This document shows positions 47,244 through 58,640 of a stretch of DNA of 64,000 nucleotides, piece by piece. A program made the position numbers and the translations under genes. Source of the DNA: Laccaria trichodermophora (Eukaryota > Basidiomycota > Agaricomycetes > Agaricales > Hydnangiaceae); the NCBI GenBank assembly GCA_018417955.1, contig JACTVC010000001.1, positions 186,001-250,000 on the forward strand, written 5' to 3'. Each line of letters opens with the position of its first letter. Position 1 is the stretch's first letter. The notes beneath the pieces are model-generated. The model was not told the origin of the DNA. It worked only from the letters and a program-made list of their open reading frames with translations, and ran no database searches.

Positions 47244-49551
47244 ATGGTAACTTTTCACGCAGCCGCGCTGTGTATTATACTAATTTGGCTCTTTAGTTCT
47301 ACTCTGAGACCATTCTTTCGCGGCGGGGGCCTTTGGGCAAGGTATGGCTCGCCGCTCACATGGAACGTAAACTCTCCAAGACCCAAACACTGCAAACAGA
47401 TATAGAACAATCTGTTGGTGTGTACGAGTCTTTTGGAAATATTTCTCGCGCTTTATGTCTTCAAACTTGACAGATGCGATTATGGGTCAGGAGATTGAAG
47501 TAATGGCTCTGCGTCTCAGTGGCCAGCTTCTCCTCGGTGTTGTTCGCATCTACAGTCGGAAAGCCAAGTACCTGCTGGATGACTGCAATGAGGCTTTATT
47601 GAAGATCAAGATGGTACGGATTACCCTGCTTATCTAGCCCAATTAACGTAGCAGCATTCAGGCATTCCGTCCAGGCATGGTTGATATGACGGAGGACCAG
47701 CTTGTTGTGAACAAGACGTCCATTACGTTACAAGGTCTCGGTCTTGATCTTGATCTTCTTCTCCCCGACGTGAATTGGTAACAATTTACATACCTGAGCA
47801 TCAACACTTCATTCACGTATTTAAAGGGAAATGGATTTCGAAGACAGACCAATCCACCCACAGGGTCACCACCAGGCTCACGTGGATGACATTACACTGC
47901 GAACCGTAGATGACTTCCAACGGTTTGATTTGGGGGATCCTTTCACCGTTGGGCCCTCGGACGGAATTGGTTCGCAAGACTTCGTTGATGTGGACCTTGG
48001 AATTGATTGGGATAGCGAGGTTCGAATTGGTGGGGAGAGAGACCACGACGGAACGAGCGTAGATGAGAGCGTTGGAGTTGGACGTGACGCGCCCGGTCGC
48101 AGGAATTCTATTGACTCGCATATCTTGGGTATACAGGATATGGATGTCGATCTCGATCTCCTCTCGAACAGGAGCAAGAGCAGAGGCCTTTCTGAGCATC
48201 CCTTTAGGACTGACATGGATTTCGAGTTCCCCGACATGGGTGGTGTTGATTTGGAAGATTTAGGAGTGGGCTTTGGTGAACCAGGTATCAATGACCTCTC
48301 CAAATTGCCTGGTCAGGATAAGTCGTTGTCTCGTGCTTGTGCGTTTTATTCCGCAATTTATATGTCTTGGTTCTAACAGATGGACAGCATCGCCACTCAC
48401 AGACTTGCCCAACACACCACGTCAAGAAGTCGACCTGGTTGCCATCGTACCTGCCACTTCAGACCTTGGAAAGGTGAAGAGGAAAGTCAAGGAGAAAAAA
48501 CAAATCATCGATTCTGTCACTGAATTGGACGACACTCTGGGCGGGAAGGTTGGACGTGGAAAAGGGACAGTATTTGGTCCGCCGACCAAGAAGGACGTCA
48601 CCGATATTGTGACCGACCAACGCTTCCTTCCAAAATCATCTCTTCTTTTACGGCTCCTTGAAATTCGTGACGATCCAATTGCTTATTTCATGCCCACCGC
48701 TGTTACACCAAATGGGACATTTTTCTGCGCTGCTCCGCCAGGATTAGCTCCAGACCTGGCAAACCTTTTCATGCGTCCCACCCACTCTTCGTCCATGAAA
48801 CGTCGGGCCGGATCTCCTAACAAAAGTCCTTCTAAACGTGCTCGACTAAACCCAAACAACGAAACGGAGGACGAAATTGAGCACGGACGTAGAGCCGATA
48901 GTCTTGCCCCAAGCATAGCCATTGGGAGCGACACCCATAGACAAGGCAGCCTCGGCCCGTACGGCGATCTTGAATTTGCTGAGCAACCCAGCGCCGTCGA
49001 TGATTACCAGCTCCATGTCCCTGACTTTGATGCCTCAGGTGAAAGAAGAGATCAGTCGGCAGCTTTGAGCGATCTAAGTCGCTTGTCCACCCCGGGACTC
49101 GATGAGGCTTTCCCCAATGACGGTGACCACCGGCTTACCGACAGCGCATGCCCCTTATCAATATTTGATGTTCGACAATCTGCACAAACTCAGGAAGTAG
49201 ATAAAGACGACCAGGAGGGGAAGGGTTATAGCAAGAACACTGTAAAAGCGTTAGGGCTTCTCAGGAGGGAGCTTGAGCCTCCCGTTGGTGGTTCTATGGG
49301 GGACACAAAATTAAGCTTCAACAAAATTTCAGACAAGGTGCGTCTTCCTCACCTCACAAAATTAGTTTATTTTTGACCATTTTTCATAGGCATCTCGTCG
49401 TGCTGCTGCCTCCTTTTTTTTCGAATTGCTCGTTATAGGAACTCGGGACTGCGTGACGCTCGCTCAGGCAGGCTCATTTGAAAATATTGAGGTTAGCGCA
49501 AAGCCGAAGCTTTGGGATCAACAACGTCACGACGTTCCCCTCACATTGTGA
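47244..49551 (+). CDS. RAD21: Cohesin alpha-kleisin RAD21/SCC1
   Basis: Exons are 47244-47246 (the ATG alone), 47297-47417, 47474-47613, 47662-47777, 47827-48338, 48388-49337 and 49390-49551 (667 aa). The N-terminal kleisin head is [20 protein letters not shown] with [20 protein letters not shown] and [18 protein letters not shown]. An acidic, disordered middle includes repeated Asp-rich stretches. The C-terminal winged helix is [20 protein letters not shown] with [13 protein letters not shown]. This protein closes the SMC1/SMC3 ring and is the separase target; a separase-type ExxR site was not pinned down. It could be the meiotic REC8 paralog, but the long middle and C-terminus fit RAD21. 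Confidence 0.9.
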
Positions 49552-49801
49552 ATGTTGAACAACAGCGGAATAATCTACCTCGATCTCATTCCCTCTCTTG
49601 ATTTATCGATTATCGTTGTGCACATTTTTAAGGTTGACTTCCAGTTTTATGTACTATCTTGTTGCGACCACACCACGGAATTCATGTACTCTTATCGTGG
49701 CCAACTTGTTACATAAATGTAATCACAATAGGGTGCTGGTAACTAGTATGTTCTAATACAAATCTAAAACATAGCAAAAAAAAAAAATGGACACCATGCC
49801 T

Positions 49802-51366
49802 TCACCTCGAAGATTGTGTTTTTTTGGCGAATTGTCGACTCCAGTTTTTCACACCATTACTTGCCCTGGCGATAAACCTTTTGACCCTTTCTTTTCTGAG
49901 GGCAACAGGGGCAGTCGCTCGTTCAGGCGTTATGTCAATGAATGACTTTGGTGTTGGAAGTGCACCCTCCTTGTACCCTTGCGTTGTAACGCTATGAGAT
50001 GGGCGATACGAGAACGGGGCTGCCAGTGGCTGAGGTCTAGAAGCCTGACACTTGAAAAGAGCAGCATCCGAGAAACCTAAGCCGGCAAGGGGAACAGACT
50101 GGTGCTGACGATGAGATAGCTTCTTGGTCACTCCGTTGATTGTCGAGGCGGGATACGGAGTCTTCGGGAGAGACCTTTCAGTTTCTGCGCCGTTCAATGT
50201 TCCACGTCGGCTGGCGCCAGGCGGTAGCCTCGCGAAAGCTGTACCAGTGTTGGCTTCCCTACTGGATGCTGATGTAGGTGGATGGTCCCAATGCGGAGGA
50301 GGAATGAATCTCAGTGACTTTATTTTCGGCACAGGTCTGCGGGGAAGGATAGTTGTGAGTTCGCTGTCCTTCGCTTGTTCTCTCATGCTTGCGACCTTGC
50401 GAATGGTTTGGGGCGGTCGACTTTGGGGATCAATGTTATCCAATGCTTCAGCGTTTTCATCGTGTGAATTCGTCAATGGTTGGTTGACTGGAGAAATGGA
50501 TGTTCGCATTGCCAGCGGTGGCGTGGCGCGGTGCAATGTTGACCAGCGCAGTAGCTCTGCTCCCGTCGAAATGACCGTGCCGGCGATTGTGCTGTTTCCT
50601 ACCTCGTCTGAAATGCCCTGAATTGAACTGTCCGAAACAAAACTATTCATTTCCAAGCCGACCAACGCCTCGCCAACCATTTCTAGATCCAAATCTTCCT
50701 GGGGGTTGTGAATTTGTCCTTCTGCCATCTCCTCAAAATCCACGATGAATGCGCACTTCAAGTCAGCACCACATGAAGTTGATGGCGAGAAACATGGCTG
50801 AGAGTTACACTGTCCTGGCGAGGTCAATCGTATACTTGCACTGTGCTGAATAGGATGTTTTTCAACAGCTTTGGTTCTTTGACCCGTTAGCCACGGCGAA
50901 CTTTTCATCCGCCTTAGGACTGGGCTTCTTATGGGCGGCGGTTGTGGGAACTCTAGAAAAAAATCTTCGTAGAGCGACAAAGAACTGTCAGTTTCGGGGT
51001 CTTGCGACGAAGGTGTTGACCCAGTACTTGAGACACTAGAGTCGCCACGGTGTATGGAAGAGCTTCGTGGCAGGTATGGTGGGGGCACGGGAGGTAGCGG
51101 TGATGGTCGCACGTCGTATCTTCCAAGACCGAAGTCGGTTGCGTAACGGCGTGATCGGAGTACTTCTGGGATGCTTTTTCTGGTCTCCACTATGTCGCCA
51201 CGTTCTTGTGGCGAATAAAGAGAGCGTCGGTGAGATTTTGGTTGGAAGATGGGTAGATCGCAGTTTCTGTTCTCTCCATCGAAGCTAGTGACGCTTTCTG
51301 CCTGGCGAGAAAGAGAAAGTCGTTGCGACGTCGGGCACACGCCACTAGTTTACGAGACGTCGTCAT
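49802..51366 (-). CDS. Ser/Pro-rich protein of unknown function
   Basis: Proposed exons are 51366-51346 and 51301-49802 (506 aa, starting MTTSRKL). The first exon rests on a 44-nt intron with a weak donor (gtggcg), because the long open frame has no upstream ATG. Most of the protein is disordered, with PPVPPPYLPRSSSIHRGDSS and FLEFPQPPPIRSPVLRRMKS. It ends in a basic helix ERVKRFIARASNGVKNWSRQ. No family is recognised. Proline-rich PPxPPP patches could bind SH3 or WW domains. Confidence 0.6.
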
Positions 51367-51798
51367 GAGAGGTTGGTTTGATAAGACTGTAAAACAAACC
51401 GTGGAAGACCCAAAGTCTCTGGGAAGCTATGAGATATCATAACGTCACCATTTGGACCTGGAAATACACGAAGTAAACGCCGATTACACTTCTGTGAGGG
51501 AGATAACTCTTGAGGTTTCGTGCGCTGAAGATCGCCTAGTGAACGACTCCCCAATTGTGACAAAGAGTGAGGCAAGTCTGAGGAATCTCCTCGGTGCATG
51601 GCCACAACAAAGGTGGCAACAAGATTTGGTGGATGAGCACATCGCAATACATGACCCCACATACATACCTCGATCGATCAGAAACCCATGGGTTCAACTC
51701 GCTCTTAGCCACACGTTAAGAGCGCTTAAGACCATCATCTTTTCATATGTGCCTCAAAAGATACAGGGTAAAACAGGAAATCCAATGCTCATAATCAC
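51367..51798 (-). promoter_or_regulatory. 432-bp spacer upstream of the Ser/Pro-rich gene
   Basis: The flanking genes both read on the minus strand. Open frames exist on both strands (about 100 codons) but lack family motifs or splice-consistent extensions, so no gene is called. Confidence 0.4.
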
Positions 51799-52675
51799 CT
51801 AATAAGCCTTTTTACCAAGAAGCTGGAGATGAGCGCTGTGTTCGTCGTAGGGCAGTTTCGACACGGGGATTTCCCTCCATAAGTCGGGTGTCAAGAAGGC
51901 GTAGGTTTTGGTGATCTATTTTCATGTCATGTTAAAAATGAAGCAAATTAAATGACCGTGGACGTACTGCAGCGAAAGTGGCTTTCAAGAAGTTGCCCAT
52001 CGTGGCTGTTGATCCCTTGGATTGTGTGTAAACATCCTCCACTCCAGCAAGTTGCAGAAGACGTTTTGAGGCGGGGGCAGCGACGATACCCGTTCCACGG
52101 GGTGCGGGGATCAGGCGGCACATGACAGAGCCGACTTTGCCGCTGACCTTCGAAGGTACAGTGTGGGGTTCACCAAGTGCAGCACCCCAGTATCCTCGCC
52201 GCACGGGAATGACGGATAGCTTTGCGAGAATTATAGCACCACGGATTGCCGTCGCAACTTCCTTGGCACATTTAACCCCAAGGCCAACGTGACCTTCAAA
52301 GTCTCCAATTGCTACGAAAGCTTTGAAACGGGTTCGCTGTCCGGCACGAGTTTGCTTTTGAACAGGCATGATTTTCATGACTTCGTCTTTCAGCTTGGGG
52401 AGGAAGAAGTCGATAATTTGGTATTCTTTGACGGGCAAGGAGAAAAGGTAAATTTCTTCCATCGATTTGATTTTTCCATCTTTCACCAGACGACCAAGCT
52501 TCGTGACGGGGACCCTAATATTGTGATTGGTGCGTAATTCTGTGAGGCGGTGAAAGGCTGCTGACCATTCTTTGTCTTCATCTTTGCGACCTCCGCGACG
52601 GGGCCCTCTGCGACCCCTGCCTCTGTCACCTCGTCCACGACCAAACCCACCTCGTCCTCGTGCAGCGTCAGCCAT
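51799..52675 (-). CDS. RPS2: 40S ribosomal protein S2 (uS5)
   Basis: Exons are 52675-51968 and 51915-51799 (274 aa). An Arg/Gly-rich N-terminus ([20 protein letters not shown]) precedes the uS5 double-stranded RNA-binding fold: [59 protein letters not shown], and [20 protein letters not shown]. It ends LLGKKAY. The protein sits at the mRNA entry/decoding region of the small subunit. RGG repeats are typical arginine-methylation sites. A 5' UTR intron is likely, with an acceptor just upstream of the ATG, as in many fungal ribosomal genes. Confidence 0.97.
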
Positions 52676-53111
52676 AATGTTTATCGTCGGAAATGTACTG
52701 GGAGGAAAGACAAGTTAGCGGAACGTCATCGAAGATAGATAATCCCCATCCAGCGAAATGAAGAACAAAGATGAAATGATCATATGCGAGACAAGCCGCG
52801 TAGTTGCTCAAGAATGGTTCTGGGGTCGTTCAAAAGGCAGAAAGTGCTACTTACAGTGTTGAGATCGCTGTCTTCGGCAGTGATGAGCTTCAATGCCACT
52901 GGTAAAATTGGGTGGACAGAGGCACGTGAGAAGCGATTAGTCAATCGCTGAGTCAGCGTATTGACATTGAACGTGGTAAATCGCCACCCCTTGCTCCCAA
53001 CCGATTCCCACAGAATCCACAGCCTTATATCGCAAACTTTTGCATCGCAGTCTTTGCTCAGCTCTCACCTCCTCAAAGTTATCAAGTTGGCAGCTTATGT
53101 CGTTATCAATT
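52676..53111. promoter_or_regulatory. 436-bp divergent region between RPS2 and ODC antizyme
   Basis: No further gene is seen. It holds the RPS2 5' UTR and promoter and the antizyme leader. Short CT runs and a possible 5' UTR intron of RPS2 are the only features noticed. Confidence 0.4.
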
Positions 53112-54160
53112 ATGTCCAATTTCACAAAACAGAAATCTAGTCTTTGCCCCACGTAAGTTTTCAGCACTAACTTTGTATTCAAGCATACTCAAGTTGCTCC
53201 TCAGCAACGGTCGTCAAACCGTTGGGGATGGGGCTGCTACTTTCGACAACGAGCCTAGTGTGCTTGCGGTGTGCCATCTCCAAGGCACCGAGAACAAGTA
53301 CTATTATTCCACTACCTTCTCTGGAGGGCCCGAGGTGAGTTTCTCTGCCCACTATTGTCTGCTATTACTAACGGCTCATTTTTGTCAAAGTGGTGCTTTT
53401 GACGTTCCTAAAGAAAAATGCCCTCCAGACGGAGGGTCGTTGGACTGTGTGACAGGCAGTCCAGCGTCTACTTTTTCCAATGATTCCGGTTCCATTTCTT
53501 CCTCTCCAGAATCTATTCCTTTCTCCAAATCCATCGTTTATCCCCGCTCGAGTGCGCCTATCACTACCATTTCTTACTCCGCATTTCCTTCCAACGGATC
53601 AAGCCCTCGAACGATCCCACACAGGAATGGATCTCACAACTCCTACTCGTCAACTCCCCCTTTAACTCCTGACCGCGGTAGTGACTTCAGCCCGAAAACA
53701 CAATCACATATTCATCGGAAGCGCGAAAGAGACGCCCTTGACTTCCTTATGACAGTCTTCCCTCACCAAGGATATGATGCCCTTCCTTATGCCAAAGGCG
53801 TTTCCATCTCTGCCCCCAGTTTAGGTGCCGATTTTGACGGAGTTGTTCTTGAATTGCCCGGAAAGTCCAAAATACTTTATGTTGATGGCAAAAGTGCCGC
53901 AACGGTGAATTTGCGTGAAAGGTACGCTATATCCTTGAGTCAACCTACATTATTAACAGTGTTATCATTCCAGCATTGTCGCATTGTTGGAACTAGCAGA
54001 TGAAAGCCTGGAATGTGATGGTCTTGTAATCGTATTGGAGCGGACGTCGTCAAACTTGGGTGGCCTCTTGCATTCGCTTATGTATGTGGGAGGCTCAGTT
54101 GTTACGAGCCCTCCGTTCAAGGTGAACCCCGCTTTTGTTCTGGTTGGCCTCGACGTATGA
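53112..54160 (+). CDS. Ornithine decarboxylase antizyme, expressed by +1 ribosomal frameshift
   Basis: Frame-0 part: exons 53112-53152 and 53205-53334, then 53391-53402 ending TGG TGC TTT TGA. The +1 frame resumes at 53401 (DVPKEKCPPDG), runs to 53921, and finishes in 53974-54160, giving about 295 aa. The C-terminal antizyme domain is clear: SKILYVDGKSAATVNLRESI, VALLELADESLECDGLVIVL, GGLLHSLMYVGGSVVTSPPF and NPAFVLVGLDV. The peptide before the stop (SGGPEWCF) parallels the PRWCS end of human antizyme ORF1. Antizyme binds ornithine decarboxylase and sends it to the proteasome; polyamines raise the frameshift, closing a feedback loop. A splice choice at 53184-53204 could instead bypass the shift, but it would lose the conserved peptide. 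Confidence 0.87.
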
Positions 54161-54252
54161 GTGGTGCCTTTCGGAGTCATGGGTTAAATTGCTAAATATC
54201 ATTCACACCTATCTTCCTGTATGGCAATATGATTTGGTATCGTGCCAATACT

Positions 54253-55271
54253 CTACATAATGATACAGCTTTCATCATTGCGCTCCAAACGACGTGAAAT
54301 TTCATCAGGTCCGACGCTGTGCTCTCCCATATTCGAGTTAATTCGCACAATCAGTACTCCCGCATTATTGGGGTCCAAAATGGCATTCACCCGATGCCTA
54401 CAATGTATCGTGATTATCTGACAAAACTTGACATTGACAACACACTACATACCTTTGCATGAGCTCTTCAATGGCAGGCTTGACCTTGGCAATTCCCCCC
54501 TTGGAGTGAAGTCCCTTCCCTAATTTGCGACAATTTATAGATTACATGTAAAAGTTCAAATGCAACCTTACCAACAATGAGGTTGAGCTGAGTATCGCCC
54601 CTTGCTTTTGCTGATTGTAAAGCTTGATCAGTACGCGCTACTGCTTCCTTCACATACAACCCATGCAAATCTACTTCTCCGGGTTTGCGGTCCTGACAAG
54701 GACTGAGAAGAGGCAAGAATGGAGGTTGGTAGGTGGTTCTGACCTTGTTGTTTTCTAGAGTCAATGAATAATGAATAAGAGTGCAGGCAGTTTCGTGCCA
54801 TGTAAGAGAGAAGGAACCTGACCCGCAAATATCCAATCGCTTGCCTCTTTATTGAGTTGTTCCATCCTGCGTTGATGATCCTTGCCCTGATTTGATAGCT
54901 GCTTTGCGAGTGCGCCATCCCCGCGAGAGTAGGCCTGGTGGCTCTCCTCAAAAGCGCGGGCCATGCTATTACCCTCTTCGTTTGCACGGGCTCGAAGAGA
55001 CGTGCAATGGTCATGGCTCTGGTTTACTTGATCCTGGCTCTGCTGCTTTAACCAGTCATCAACATCTATAGCGAAGAGCTCAAGCGAGGTTGCAAAATTG
55101 AAAAACCTGTGTTTCTGGCCTCTGGGGATGTTGTACTGGGTAGCCCTGTTGGGGGTGCTGATGCTGTTGTGGGTATCCTGATTGTTGCTGTAGCGGGTAT
55201 CCTGGAGATTCGTTTGACGATGGTGCCCCACAAAATAAATTGATCAAAGATTTTATGAAGTCGACGAACAT
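54253..55271 (-). CDS. DUF1771-SMR domain protein
   Basis: Exons are 55271-55107, 55045-54823, 54754-54744, 54692-54572, 54519-54453 and 54397-54253 (243 aa). The N-terminus is Gln/Pro-rich (YPQQHQHPQQGYPVQHP). DUF1771 reads SLRARANEEGNSMARAFEES, HQAYSRGDGALAKQLSNQGK and DHQRRMEQLNKEASDWIFAE. The SMR domain follows with DLHGLYVKEAVARTDQAL, LIVGKGLHSKGGIAKVKPAI and NNAGVLIVRI. SMR domains are small nucleases or RNA-binding modules, and DUF1771 often precedes them in eukaryotes. The third exon is only 11 nt (ENNK joint). The acceptor at the start of exon 2 has two in-frame alternatives. Confidence 0.85.
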
Positions 55272-55574
55272 TCTAAAATTTCCCTTTACTGTTCAAGCGG
55301 GAAAAGGAAAGCAAAGGAGGTTATTCATGGTGGCTGTGAGCATTCTACATAAATGGTCAGCCTCAGACCACCTTCGCCCCGGTTCTCTAGCATCGCTGTA
55401 CATAACGCCAGGGCATCTTGTTCGTAATAGCTTGACAATAGCCGTCGTATCTGGTCTAGATACAATTGCCTTGACAAGTGCGGCATGCACTTCTATGTAA
55501 GTAATTAAGGTGTGACCCTACGCTGCAGCGGGTGTGACAATTCTCCTCTTTCCTTCGTTTCAAGTCTCTTCAAC

Positions 55575-56955
55575 ATGCGTACGCTGACGCCTACACTCTT
55601 TCTTTTATATTTATACCATTTCTGTCTCGCCGGAAGCGTCAACAAAGGCGGGGCCTGCTCAACAAAGAACAGCCGTTTGCAGGCGGGCACAAATCAGTTT
55701 TGGAGCGAATGCAACTCCGTTACCTTCTGCTCAGATGCTGCCGGCACCTGCGTTCCTAAAAGATGTCGCAAAGACGACTTTCCATTTGGATATGCTCAGG
55801 GTGCTGATCTCCCCCCTAAATGCAGCAAAGGTCAATTTTGCCCCGACGAGGGAAGCGATTGCCAGCCTGCTCTAGCAGTTGGCAGTCCTTGTCAGCTGAA
55901 TCGAGATGGTAACTGTTCACACTTCGTCGCCCAACCATCTCACTCTGTAAACTTAAAAGATCAATGCGAGGGCCCACCAAACTTCAAAGAACTTGCCGAT
56001 ACCAGTGGCCGTGGCCTCAACTTCAACGGTTCAGTCTGTCTCAATAATCAATGCATGTACGCTTGTCTGTTCTTCAATTTACATATCTCATCCTCACTAA
56101 CTCTTCTTTTCAGGTGGGCAAACGCCACCCTTAATAGCGTTTGCGTTGTCGAGAATACATTTTATATCGCGTATGGGGTGTCTGGAGAGTTTCCAGACAT
56201 CGTGTCTCGGTATGCCTACCCCAACTCCACTTCAAAAAACGACTAAATCGGTTTAGTGGGAATTGTCGCATTGGACTTTATTGTGATTCGGTTAAGAAAG
56301 TGTGCATGACCAATAAGGTTCTCGGAGCGGCATGTGGGGCCGACAAAGAGTGTGTTTCAATTATTGCATGGATGGCACAAGATCACAAACCCTTGCTAGA
56401 TGCGACTCGTGGAACTGTCTTTCCACTGGTGTTTGTGGAACCAGCGCGGCAACTCCTCGTCACTTTGGTGTGTGGGTGTATGTTCTTGTCGCTCTTGGGA
56501 TTTTTGGTGGTGAGTCCGTTCCCAATCTCGGTATGTTCTATAAAACGACGATTTGCAGGAATGGCGGGAACTCTAAGCGGCTTATTTGTGACTCATCGAA
56601 AGCAACGAGACCGAGAGCGCGAAAAGCGGGTTCAATACTGGCGTGAGCAGGTTAGCACCATTTCCGATTGTATGGACAAGATCTAACTATTGTTCAGAAT
56701 GCCTTCCACCAAAATCTTTTGCAAATGCGCGAAACTGCGCGCGCGTCGATCTTATCGTTGCCGAACCAGAGCGGGACAAGCCCGCAAAGCACGTTGTACG
56801 GCGGCCGCGACCTCTCCGACGAGCTCAGCACACCAATTTTGCAACATGCGGCACCAAAGGCGTCTGGACTTCGTCACTACCTTGCGGACGATAACTCGGA
56901 GTATGATGATGCAAGCATGATGCAACCGACGAAAAAAGTGGAAGGACGGTTTTGA
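55575..56955 (+). CDS. Cys-rich type I membrane protein of a fungal-specific family
   Basis: Seven exons: 55575-55908, 55960-56056, 56114-56209, 56257-56349, 56400-56509, 56559-56650 and 56698-56955 (359 aa). A signal peptide (MRTLTPTLFLLYLYHFCLAG) precedes a lumenal or external domain with many paired cysteines (CSTKNSRLQAG, CNSVTFCSDAAGTC, CRIGLYCDSVKKVC, ACGADKECDSWNC). One TM helix follows (GVWVYVLVALGIFGG), then a cytosolic EREKRVQYWREQ and a Ser-rich tail ending KKVEGRF. No enzymatic motif is visible. The Cys spacing suggests a disulfide-rich surface or secretory-pathway protein. Function is unknown. Confidence 0.8.
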
Positions 56956-57108
56956 TGACCTGGATGGACATTTAAATAATGTATCTGGGCGAAGTTTAGC
57001 TTACACTTCTTGACCGCTTCTGGAGAGCAACTTGTAATAATTGGAAAGACGTTGTCAATAACCATCAACAACGTCCTCATCCCAATCCTGGAGTGAGCTT
57101 CACTGCTT

Positions 57109-58088
57109 ATGTCCTCTTCCCTAAGCCCTCGTAGCATTCAGGAGGAGGACATCTCGCAGGATAACGCGCGTGAGCAGCATTTTTCCACCGTGGATGACCT
57201 TGCCATCTCTACGAAAGGCAAGGGAAAGGAGAGGCAGTCGCAGCGAGAATACACCGATTCCGGAAGCGACGAAGCGGCAGAATCATCTCGCATTGCAGCA
57301 TACCCTCCGACAAATGACGAAACCGTTGAATCTCGTCGTGTAGAAGAGGCACGTAACGTCTTGCTCGAGGTTATTCAACACAACTAAACTATTGCCTCAG
57401 ACCCTTCGTGCATGGGAGATTGCCGAGCGACAACGACGGAAAGCAGCACGAGAGTCGACGCAACAGACGAACACGCAACCTTCCCTTGTTAGTGATATAT
57501 CCCGACGAGCAAGTCTACTTTGGCCAGGAAGGAAATTTAAGCACCCTTCCATTAGCGTTCCTGGTGGCTTGGGGAATCATAGGGTGCTGGATCCCATCGA
57601 CACCCTCCCCTTGACCGACGTCAATCTCAGTCCTACCCCTTCACCGAACGCAGAATTGGACGATACACCTACGGAAAACCCTTTTGCTGGTCCCCCCGAG
57701 TCTCTTTCCCCCTTCTCTGACTCTCACCAAGCCAAGTTGCCAAATGTAGATCCCTCGATACCAGTAAACCATCTCGCTTCTTCATTCTCTATGGGGCCCA
57801 CATCACGACTGCCGCCTCCAAAACCATTGGGTCTTCCTCCCCCTCGAACCCCTCCTCCCCCAACATCATTCCCACCACTTTCAACCCCACCGCCAAATAC
57901 AGCCATTGGCGGTTCTGGTCATGAGGTTCAAGTTCAGGATTATCGCTGGTGGCATGATTGGTTGTGTGGTTGTGGTGAAGGCGCGGACCGTGGTGGAGAC
58001 TCTCAAGTAAGGCAACTCAAGCATTGAATCAAAATTTCAGCTGAATTGTTATCTGTCGCAGGCAGGTCGCACCAACCCATTTGAGTAA
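57109..58088 (+). CDS. Pro-rich cytosolic protein ending in NPFE
   Basis: Exons are 57109-57348, 57401-58005 or 58006, and 58062-58088 (290 aa with the exon ending at 58006). The first intron (57349-57400, 52 nt) begins GC; it gives VESRRVEETLRAWEIAERQR, a natural helix, while GT alternatives give a 31-nt intron or break the frame. A Pro-rich region (PPPKPLGLPPPRTPPPPTS) precedes a Trp/Cys-rich stretch (YRWWHDWLCGCGEGADRGGD) and the end QAGRTNPFE. NPF is a known EH-domain ligand. It lies only 153 bp after the Cys-rich membrane protein, same strand; the two might be one gene in some relatives. Confidence 0.68.
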
Positions 58089-58511
58089 CAATACTTTGCT
58101 CTTACATAGTGTTTGAGCCTGAGATTCATTATCTTAAATAGAAACTGAATTCTGAACATTCACACAAACCCACAATTCTTGGACCTGTTAACGATGATCT
58201 GATGCTGTCAGTAGTATAGTATGGTTTCTGTAATTCTACTTGCGAGAGTTTTTGATTTTTGATTCTTTTTACAATTGGTTCCAGACATGGCACCATGGGC
58301 CTTTTTCGCACTATTTCCTTACGTCAAGGCTCTCTTCCAGCGACCTGCCCGTCGTCCAACCACCAGGTGTTCTTTGGTATGTTGCCACATACACCGTCAA
58401 CCTAAGACGATGACAGGACGATGAGTTCACGCTCCCGTCTCCGCGGTTCAATCCCCGCCGAGCAGTTATTGCCAAGCACAATGGCCAGTGTATACACTCC
58501 CTAAATCGGGA

Positions 58512-58640
58512 CAGCGACACATAGGGTCCTAACGCGACACATAGAGTGAATTGTCGACACATTGATGTGTTCCTCTTGTTTAGTGTGTCGATTTTACATG
58601 TCTTCGACACATTCAGATGTGTCGAACGCAAGTCGTCGTG
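58512..58640 (+). repeat. Degenerate repeat copy 1 (GACACAT/TGTGTCGA blocks)
   Basis: It contains GCGACACAT, CGACACATTGATGTGTTC and GACACATTCAGATGTGTCGA. The order of blocks is matched by the copy at 59488-59615. Confidence 0.5.

Noticed and set aside
51452..51802. 116-codon plus-strand open frame
   Set aside because: It has no motif and lies in the promoter of the minus-strand gene; part of it overlaps the RPS2 3' end.
53153..53183. 31-nt intron in the antizyme gene
   Set aside because: It is too short; the acceptor at 53204 gives a 52-nt intron in the same frame.
58395..58480. tRNA-like B-box (GGTTCAATCC) with flanking short stem
   Set aside because: The T-stem does not pair over five bases and no A-box or acceptor stem is found upstream.
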